Positions 1-4,748 of a stretch of DNA of 5,589 nucleotides are shown here, piece after piece. The number at the start of each line of letters is the position of its first letter. Position 1 is the stretch's first letter. The notes under the pieces were generated by a model that was not told the DNA's origin, ran no database searches, and worked only from the letters and a program-made list of their open reading frames with translations. The position numbers were made by a program, and so were the translations under genes. This DNA is from Alphaproteobacteria bacterium (lineage in GTDB: Bacteria > Pseudomonadota > Alphaproteobacteria > Rhodobacterales > Rhodobacteraceae): positions 1-5,589 of the forward strand of contig RFIR01000116.1 of assembly GCA_003695135.1 (NCBI GenBank), in the 5' to 3' direction.

Positions 1-119
1 GGGCCGATCAGCCCGCCGATGGCACCGCGCGGCAGGGAGAATCCGACGCCATCGACTGCGGTAAAGCCGCCAAAGCGCTTGGTCAGCCCCTCGATTTCCA
101 GCAGCGGTATCTCAGGCAT
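1..119 (-). CDS. LivG-type ABC transporter ATP-binding protein, N-terminal fragment (runs off left edge)
   Basis: Only the first 39 codons are present, starting at ATG 119-117 and cut by the window edge. The fragment begins MPEIPLLEIEGLTKRFGG and reaches GGLIGP, where the Walker A motif (NGAGKT in the family) would follow just outside the window. The pattern LTKRFGG-TAVDGV-F-LPRG-I-GLIGP is typical of LivG/BraF, the cytoplasmic ATPases that power branched-chain amino acid-type (HAAT) importers; relatives also import amides, urea or aromatic acids. The start overlaps the end of the upstream reductase by 8 nt (ATGCCTGA). No Shine-Dalgarno sequence is visible before it, so translation is probably coupled to the reductase. 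The rest of the transporter presumably lies to the left. The family call is fairly firm; the substrate is unknown. Confidence 0.8.
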   Translation of the reverse strand, partial: MPEIPLLEIEGLTKRFGGFTAVDGVGFSLPRGAIGGLIG

Positions 120-1164
120 CGGCGTTGAGGTTGTATTTCATGATGCGGCCATGCGGGCCGTCGCGGTCCCGCTCCAGCCCGTAGACGGGGCCGGAGGGGC
201 CGGCAGCGCGGGCCTGAATGGCGGCGATCCCGGCGCGGTCCTCGGGGGTGAGAGAAAACTCCAGCGCCTTCAGCGTGCGCGGCAGATGGCCGGCATGGCG
301 TGCGCCGACGATCACCGCCGAGGCCTCCGGCTCCTCCAGCATCGCCCGGATCGCCACCGCGGCGATGTCCGCGCCATGCCGGTCGGCAATGGCCCGCAGG
401 CAGGCGAGCAGCTCCTGAAACAGCGCCCAGCCGCCGAATTCCTCCACGATCAGCCGGTATTTCACCAGCGAGCGGTTGGCGAAATCGAATCCCGGATCGG
501 GTTTTCCGAGCCAGGCATCGGTGAGAAACCCGCCCGCCAGCACGCCGTAGCAGATGAGATGCGTGCTGCTCTCGCGTGCGATGCGGGCGAAGGTGCCGGC
601 CGGCCGGCGGTCGAGAAGCGAGAACTGCACCTGGGCGGAGACGAGATCGACGGCGCCGGCGATCTGCGCCATGTGTGCTGCATCGAAATTGGTCACGCCG
701 ATGCGCTCGATCAGCCCCGCCGCCTGAAGATCAACTAGGTGGCCCAGCACATCGAGCATGCCCGGCACCGCATAGTTCCACCAGTGAAACTGCACCAGAT
801 CGAGCCGCTCGCGCCCAAGCCGGCGCAGCGAGCGGGTGACGATGGCCTCGGTATCGGCCCGGCGCAGGCTGGCGAGACTGGCGATGTCGGGGACGTATTT
901 GGTGTGGATGCGCACCGCGCGCGCCGCCGCCGTGCCGCGGGCACGGGCAAGTGCGCGCAGGCCGTGGCCGTAGATTTCCTCTACCCCGGCATAGATGTCG
1001 GCGCAATCGAAGGCGGTGATGCCGGCATCGAAGAAATCGACCATCCCGGCCGCCGCACGCGCCGCATCGACGGGCCCGTGATCGCCCGAAAGCTGCCAGC
1101 CGCCGCGGATAAGCCGCGAGATCTCGTAGCCCGGGCGCAGCGCGATGCGCGGAACCGCGCTCAC
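112..1164 (-). CDS. Aldo/keto reductase (350 aa, GTG start)
   Basis: Predicted cytoplasmic NAD(P)H-dependent oxidoreductase with a TIM-barrel fold, interconverting a carbonyl and an alcohol; substrate unknown. The N-terminus GYEISRLIRGGWQL (12-25) is the first barrel strand. The catalytic tetrad is visible: Asp53 and Tyr58 in FDCADIY, Lys89 in IHTKY, and His127 in VQFHWW. IGVTNFD (155-161) and VIVGARH (284-290) fit the cofactor-binding strands near the barrel end. A tail after about residue 320 ends MKYNLNADA. I chose GTG at 1164-1162 because it has GGAGGG six bases upstream and overlaps the preceding stop as GTGA. A longer ATG reading from 1254 would add 30 low-complexity residues inside the upstream gene. 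It lies between a TIGR04076 protein and a LivG-type ATPase, overlapping both, so all three are probably cotranscribed. It is a paralogue of the reductase domain at 2032-3498. Confidence 0.93.
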   Translation of the reverse strand: MSAVPRIALRPGYEISRLIRGGWQLSGDHGPVDAARAAAGMVDFFDAGITAFDCADIYAGVEEIYGHGLRALARARGTAAARAVRIHTKYVPDIASLASLRRADTEAIVTRSLRRLGRERLDLVQFHWWNYAVPGMLDVLGHLVDLQAAGLIERIGVTNFDAAHMAQIAGAVDLVSAQVQFSLLDRRPAGTFARIARESSTHLICYGVLAGGFLTDAWLGKPDPGFDFANRSLVKYRLIVEEFGGWALFQELLACLRAIADRHGADIAAVAIRAMLEEPEASAVIVGARHAGHLPRTLKALEFSLTPEDRAGIAAIQARAAGPSGPVYGLERDRDGPHGRIMKYNLNADA

Positions 1165-1532
1165 CGCCCCCCTCCCGGCAGCGGCACAAGCGTCACTTCC
1201 GAATGGCGGAAGCGCCGGCGCCGGATGCGGGTGATGCGGAACCGCCCGCCGCAATGGGGATCGGGGCAGGCGATCTCGGCATCGGTGGTCATCCAGTCAT
1301 GGGGATCGGTGTCGCGCTGCTTGGCCGGCAACAGCGGCAGGATCGCGGCCAGCGGATAGAGCGGGAAGCCGGGGTGCTCGGGCGGAAACACCAGCATCTC
1401 GCCCTGGACCTCGAACCAGCTGCCCTCCGGGTGGTCGCAGACCATCGGCGCGGCGCCGGCCACCACCTCCACGCGCAGATCCCACAGCGCAAAGCCGTCA
1501 TCCGCCGCCCCTGCCTCGTCGGTCCCGCTCAT
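1161..1532 (-). CDS. TIGR04076-type small protein (123 aa)
   Basis: A small soluble protein whose core resembles the TIGR04076 family, which has no established biochemical role. Diagnostic features are the opening strand LWDLRVEVV (16-24), a Cys at 32, the EGSWFEV segment (36-42), LYPLAAILPLLPAKQRD (58-74) and ACPDP (88-92). Cys32, Cys89 and Cys94 might bind a metal, but this is speculation. The tail after about residue 103 is Arg-rich (TRIRRRRFRH). I prefer ATG 1532-1530, preceded directly by GGGGGAGAGG, over an in-frame ATG at 1559 that lacks a ribosome binding site and falls on a possible -10 element. The stop overlaps the GTG of the aldo/keto reductase (GTGA), so the two are translationally coupled and likely act in the same pathway. 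Family recognition is from memory of the conserved core; no search was run. Confidence 0.82.
   Translation of the reverse strand: MSGTDEAGAADDGFALWDLRVEVVAGAAPMVCDHPEGSWFEVQGEMLVFPPEHPGFPLYPLAAILPLLPAKQRDTDPHDWMTTDAEIACPDPHCGGRFRITRIRRRRFRHSEVTLVPLPGGGR
1170..1175 (-). promoter_or_regulatory. Ribosome binding site that fixes the GTG start of the first reductase
   Basis: On the minus strand GGAGGG lies just before GTG at 1164, with six bases between GGAGG and the start codon. It sits inside the last codons of the TIGR04076 gene. Its position supports the short GTG start over the upstream ATG at 1254. Confidence 0.75.
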
Positions 1533-1554
1533 CCTCTCCCCCGCATCGGCCGCG

Positions 1555-1583
1555 ATCATAGTGGAAGCGATCGGGATAATGGA
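1555..1583 (-). promoter_or_regulatory. Possible promoter of the TIGR04076-reductase operon
   Basis: On the minus strand TATGAT (1560-1555) differs from the consensus -10 TATAAT at one base. The hexamer 17 bp upstream (1583-1578, TCCATT) is a poor -35 match. A start site would fall near 1548, giving a short leader that contains the purine-rich ribosome binding site before ATG 1532. An activator would probably be needed. The AT-rich island at 1740-1800 is an alternative promoter site. Confidence 0.28.
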
Positions 1584-1711
1584 AGCCCGCCCGCGCGCCC
1601 ACCACCCGTTGCCGGGTCACCGCGACCGCGACGCACGGGCGCCTCGCCTTCGTGCCTTCTTCATGAGACCGTGGCAAAACTCCGCTGGCCAGACCCCATC
1701 CGGGCGCCCGG

Positions 1712-1730
1712 GCGCCGCAAAATGCGGCGC
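1712..1730. repeat. Perfect inverted repeat, 8-bp stem with 3-nt loop
   Basis: GCGCCGCA, loop AAA, then TGCGGCGC. On the minus strand it would form a stable hairpin in any leader RNA transcribed from the AT-rich island towards the TIGR04076 gene, about 180 nt before its start. A second TGCGG at 1735-1739 could pair with the same CCGCA arm, and the adjoining GGGCGCCCGGGCGCC block is also self-complementary, so alternative folds are possible. It lacks an adjacent T-run in either direction, so it is not a standard terminator. Confidence 0.6.
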
Positions 1731-1756
1731 TACATGCGGTTTTCTTATTTTCAATG

Positions 1757-1821
1757 TTGATTGTAAAATATTGATTGCAAATTTATTTTCTAATTATTTT
1801 ATGCGCGCGCAGGTTTGATTG
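1757..1821. repeat. Repeated TTGATTG heptamers in the AT-rich island, possible operator
   Basis: TTGATTG occurs at 1757-1763, 1771-1777 and 1815-1821 (plus-strand sense). The first two are part of a 13-nt direct repeat with 14-nt period: TTGATTGTAAAAT then TTGATTGCAAATT, 11 of 13 bases identical. Direct repeats of this kind upstream of an operon suggest regulator binding sites, but no known motif is recognised. AT-rich composition raises the chance of coincidence. Confidence 0.4.
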
Positions 1822-1998
1822 GTTTGAAAACCGGCACATTCAGGATGCCTGTCTACATCCGGGTTTTGCAGGGGTCTCTTCTAATTTTTACACACTTGCG
1901 ATCTTGGGAAGAATTTGACCGGTGCGCCGGAGGATCTTGCGTTCACTCCGGAGCATCTCAGGGGGCCTTCTTCTTGGCAGAAATACTCACGGCTCGAC

Positions 1999-2018
1999 GC
2001 CTGCCGCCGGGCGCAGGC
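1999..2018 (-). terminator. Weak hairpin after the reductase-Rid stop codon
   Basis: On the minus strand GCCTGC and GCAGGC form a 6-bp stem with an 8-nt loop, beginning about 13 nt after the stop codon. No T-run follows directly, so an intrinsic terminator is not supported. It could be a 3'-end stabilising hairpin or a chance inverted repeat. A second 6-bp repeat (CCGGAG/CTCCGG at 1927-1932 and 1946-1951) lies further downstream, also without a T-run. Confidence 0.25.
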
Positions 2019-2031
2019 CCGAACGTGACGC

Positions 2032-3498
2032 TCACCCGATCTCCGCCTCCGCCTCGATCTCCACCAGATAGGGGCCGACCAGCCCGGCGATTCCGATCAG
2101 CGTGTTGGCGGGCCGGATCTCGCCGAAATACCGCGCATGCGCCGCGCAGACCGCGTCGCAATCGTCCAGATCGACCAGATAGATGCGGGTGCGGATCACG
2201 TCCTCGGCCCGTCCCCCCAGCGAGGTGATGGCAGCGATGATCTTGTCGAGGATGTAGACCGCCTGCGCACCGGCATCGCCTTCGCCCACGCAGCGGCCAT
2301 GCGGATCGGTTGCCGTGGTGCCGCTGACGAGGATGCGGTTGCCGTTGCGCAGCGCCCGGCAGTAGCCGGCAACGGCCTCCCAGGGCGATCCGCTCTCCAC
2401 CCGCTGCCGCCCGGGCCGCGCCGGTGCCGCCGTGACGGGATAGACCGGCGGCAGGCTGTCGAGATGGTGGCTGAGATCGCCCGAGGCGGTCAGGAAGGGC
2501 GGCTTGCGGTACTCGTCCCCGCAATCGCCCGGCACCGGGTCGAGCCCGGCCAGCGCCGCATCGAGCGCGGCGCGGTCCTCGGCATCGAGCGCGAAATCGA
2601 AGACGCGCAGATTGTCCGCCCGGTGCTCGCTCTCGCCCAGGCGCGCGCCGATGATCAGCGCCGAGATCGCCGGCTGGTCGAGAAGCCAGCGGCTGGCGAC
2701 GTTGGACAGCGAGACCCCGTGCCTGCGGGCGATCCCGCCCAGCGCCGCCATCACCGCCTGAAACCGCTCCCAGCCGCCGGCGGCCTCGATCATGCGCCGG
2801 TACTTCATCCGGCTCCAGTCGGAAATCTCGGCCGGGTCCTCCGCCCCCAGATAGCGCCCGGAGAGAAACCCGCCCAGAAGCGAGCCATAGGCGAGAAGCC
2901 CCACCCCATGCGCGGCTGCCACCTCCGACATCGCCCCCAGCGCCCTTCGGTCGATCACCGAGGCGCTGACCTGGTTGGTGGCGATCTCGATGCCGGATTT
3001 CGCCGCCAGATCGAGATGCGCCGCGTCGAAATTGGTCAGCCCGATGGCGCCGATCAGCCCCTCCTCGCGCAGGCGCATGAGGTTCTCCAGCGCGTCGAGC
3101 CAGGCGGGATGGGCGTATTGCCACCAGTGAAACTGCATCACGTCGATGCGATCGAGCCCCAGCCGCTCCAGTGCCGTCTCCACGCCCTTGCGCACCACAT
3201 CCATGCCCATCGCGCCCGGGGCCGGGCACCATTTGGTCAGGATGGTGGGCGGGGTCTCGCCCGCCTCGCGCAGCGCCCTGTGCGCCATGCCGGCGACGAT
3301 CTCGGCGCTGCCGTAATGATCGGCCATGTCGAAGCTGTCGAAACCGGCGCGGGCATAGCCGACCAGCACCTCGGCCGCCCGGTCGAGATCGAATGGCTTT
3401 CCGTCGCGTTCCTGATCGGCCATCTGCCACAGCCCGACGATCAGGCGCCGTATCTCAGGCCCGTGCGGCAGTGAAATGCGCGGCGGCGTGCTGGTCAT
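2032..3498 (-). CDS. Aldo/keto reductase fused to a C-terminal RidA/YjgF-like domain (488 aa)
   Basis: One uninterrupted frame carries two domains. Residues about 10-320 are a full aldo/keto reductase barrel, a cytoplasmic NAD(P)H-dependent oxidoreductase: GPEIRRLIVGLWQM (13-26), tetrad Asp57 and Tyr62 (FDMADHYG), Lys89 (ILTKW), His124 (MQFHWW), then GLTNFD (153-158) and LIIGAR (281-286) at the cofactor end. After a linker of about 45 residues, 367-488 match the Rid family: GSPWEAVAGYCRAL, VSGTTATDPHG (391-401), AEDVIRTRIYLVDLDD (431-446), RPANTLIGIAGL (462-473) and a final VEIEAEA strand. Catalytic RidA enzymes have Arg in the PAR(S/T) motif; here it is Asn465, so classical enamine/imine deaminase activity is doubtful. 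ATG 3498-3496 is chosen because AAGGGA lies nine bases upstream and homology begins at once; an upstream ATG at 3735 would add low-complexity sequence overlapping the divergent permease gene. Ordinary members of either family are single-domain. Substrate unknown. Confidence 0.9.
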   Translation of the reverse strand: MTSTPPRISLPHGPEIRRLIVGLWQMADQERDGKPFDLDRAAEVLVGYARAGFDSFDMADHYGSAEIVAGMAHRALREAGETPPTILTKWCPAPGAMGMDVVRKGVETALERLGLDRIDVMQFHWWQYAHPAWLDALENLMRLREEGLIGAIGLTNFDAAHLDLAAKSGIEIATNQVSASVIDRRALGAMSEVAAAHGVGLLAYGSLLGGFLSGRYLGAEDPAEISDWSRMKYRRMIEAAGGWERFQAVMAALGGIARRHGVSLSNVASRWLLDQPAISALIIGARLGESEHRADNLRVFDFALDAEDRAALDAALAGLDPVPGDCGDEYRKPPFLTASGDLSHHLDSLPPVYPVTAAPARPGRQRVESGSPWEAVAGYCRALRNGNRILVSGTTATDPHGRCVGEGDAGAQAVYILDKIIAAITSLGGRAEDVIRTRIYLVDLDDCDAVCAAHARYFGEIRPANTLIGIAGLVGPYLVEIEAEAEIG

Positions 3499-3638
3499 GG
3501 CGGCGGTTCCCTTGCGGCGGTCAGGCAGGGCGAGGCTAGCCCGGCCGGTGCGGCGATGTCCATGACCGGGCGGTCCAAGCGGCGCGGCCTGCGCATCGGC
3601 ACTGGAAATCCTGCCCCGGCCCGGTAAAGATCGGCGCC
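3499..3638. promoter_or_regulatory. 140-bp divergent spacer between the reductase-Rid gene and the permease operon
   Basis: This GC-rich spacer must contain or overlap control sequences for both outward transcription units, unless the permeases are read from further away. AAGGGA (3508-3513, minus strand) is the reductase ribosome binding site. TAAAGA (3625-3630, plus strand) with CTGGAA 17 bp before it is a poor promoter-like pair only 8 bp before ATG 3639, which would imply a nearly leaderless message. GGCTAGCC (3534-3541) is a small palindrome. None of these is strong. Confidence 0.35.
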
Positions 3639-4748
3639 ATGAGCATGGCCGAGGGCGATCTTCTGCATGTGGTGGAGGCGGGCGAGGTGCCGCCGGGGCG
3701 GCGCCTGGCCGGCCGGGTGCTGTTCTGGGGGGCAAGCCTGCTCTTGATCGGCATCGTCATCGCCCAGGCGCTCGACCCGCAGACCGAGACCGAACGCTGG
3801 TTCGCCAACTGGCGGCCCACTCTCTATGCCTATCTGTTCTGGGCCTTCGCGCTGTGCCTTTCCCAGGTGCTGATCCGCGGCGAGCCGGCGATGAAGAACC
3901 TGTTCGTGCTGCCGGCAGCGCTCTTCACCGTATCGGTGGTGATCTTCCCGCTCGTCTTCGGCGTTTCGATCGCGCTGTCGAACTGGAACCTGTCCAGCCT
4001 CAACGGGCGGCAGTTCAACGGGCTCGACAATTTCCGGCAGATGCTGGACGACCCGTTCTACTGGAACGCGATGAAGAACATGGTCTGGTACACGCTGGCG
4101 GTGGTGGTGGAATACGCCATCGCCTTCGGGCTGGCGCTGCTTCTGAACGCGCAGATCCGCGGCCGGCGGCTGTTCCGCGTCATCTTCCTGATGCCGCTGA
4201 TGCTGTCGCCGGTGGCGGTAAGCTGGATGATCGGCAAGTCGCTGATGGAATACCGCTTCGGCCCCGCGGCGCGCTTCGCGCGCTGGCTGGGCTGGGAGAA
4301 GCCGGCCTTCTTCACCGATCCCGAGATCGCGCGGCTTTCCATCATGGTCCTCGATGCCTGGACCTGGATCCCGCTGATGATGATCATCCTGCTGGCCGGT
4401 CTGCAGGCGCTGCCGAAGGAGGTGCTGGAGGCGGCCGAGGTCGACGGCGCCACCGGCTGGCAGCGCTTCCGGCGCATCGTGTTCCCGCTGATGCTGCCCG
4501 TCAGCCTGACCGCGCTCCTGATCCGCATCATCTTCAAGCTCAAGCTCGCCGACATAATCATCACCGTGACCTCCGGCGGGCCGGGCGGGGCCACCGATTC
4601 GGTGACGAGCTTCATCTACCGCGAATACCGCGACCGCTCGAATGTCGGCTACGGCACCATGCTGGCCTTCGTCTATCTGATCATCATCGTGGTGGCGGTG
4701 ACGCTGTTCATCAACTGGACCAGCAGATACATGCGGCGGATGACGTGA
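3639..4748 (+). CDS. Carbohydrate ABC transporter permease, UgpA/MalF type, with N-terminal extension (369 aa)
   Basis: Inner-membrane subunit of a CUT1-type sugar importer, pairing with the next gene's product to form the channel. The canonical part starts around residue 85 (MKNLFVLPAALFTVSVVIFPL), with membrane segments near 88-112, 148-170, 180-200, 236-256, 282-298 and 338-359. The EAA loop that docks on the ATPase is clear: EAAEVDGATGWQRFRRIVFPL (264-284) followed by MLP. About 84 residues precede this core and include two extra hydrophobic segments (about 27-45 and 62-79). Codon use there is like the rest of the gene, so I treat the extension as real. ATG 3639 has no clear ribosome binding site; ATG 3645 is equally possible. 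No binding-protein gene precedes it, which is unusual for such operons; it and the ATPase probably lie to the right. The sugar is unknown. Confidence 0.92.
   Translation: MSMAEGDLLHVVEAGEVPPGRRLAGRVLFWGASLLLIGIVIAQALDPQTETERWFANWRPTLYAYLFWAFALCLSQVLIRGEPAMKNLFVLPAALFTVSVVIFPLVFGVSIALSNWNLSSLNGRQFNGLDNFRQMLDDPFYWNAMKNMVWYTLAVVVEYAIAFGLALLLNAQIRGRRLFRVIFLMPLMLSPVAVSWMIGKSLMEYRFGPAARFARWLGWEKPAFFTDPEIARLSIMVLDAWTWIPLMMIILLAGLQALPKEVLEAAEVDGATGWQRFRRIVFPLMLPVSLTALLIRIIFKLKLADIIITVTSGGPGGATDSVTSFIYREYRDRSNVGYGTMLAFVYLIIIVVAVTLFINWTSRYMRRMT

Larger units (their letters stand above)
1533..2031. other. 499-bp intergenic region with an AT-rich island
   Basis: No convincing gene lies here on either strand; open frames in this stretch are low-complexity and lack ribosome binding sites. 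The part next to the TIGR04076 gene (1533-1735) is GC-rich and contains a perfect hairpin at 1712-1730. Positions about 1740-1800 are sharply AT-rich, the only such stretch in the window, and carry repeated TTGATTG heptamers. The part next to the reductase-Rid stop (1900-2031) has two modest inverted repeats but no T-run. The region probably holds the control sequences of the leftward operon and the transcript end of the reductase-Rid gene. Confidence 0.7.

Noticed and set aside
1165..1254. Longer ATG start for the first reductase
   Set aside because: The 30 extra residues lie within the conserved end of the TIGR04076 gene, are low-complexity, and the GTG at 1164 has a much better ribosome binding site.
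1712..1739. Intrinsic terminator reading rightward (hairpin then TTTTCTTATTTT)
   Set aside because: The perfect stem is separated from the T-rich tract by 9 nt and no rightward gene ends upstream, so there is nothing for it to terminate.
1815..2228. A 137-codon plus-strand frame spanning the intergenic region
   Set aside because: More than half overlaps the Rid domain antisense. The rest has no ribosome binding site or similarity, and the end is a Pro/Arg-rich artefact.
1958..3430. A 490-codon minus-strand frame overlapping the reductase-Rid gene
   Set aside because: It is the same strand in a different frame. The translation is Gly/Arg/Ala-rich without motifs, while the neighbouring frame has complete catalytic motifs of both domains.
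2137..3474. A 445-codon open frame on the plus strand opposite the reductase-Rid gene
   Set aside because: It mirrors the conserved reductase and Rid coding sequence, has low-complexity Arg/Ala/Gly composition and no recognisable domain or good start.
3596..3615. Sigma-54 promoter (GGCAC...CTGCC) before the first permease
   Set aside because: The GG and GC elements are 13 nt apart rather than the required 10, and the -24 element is imperfect.
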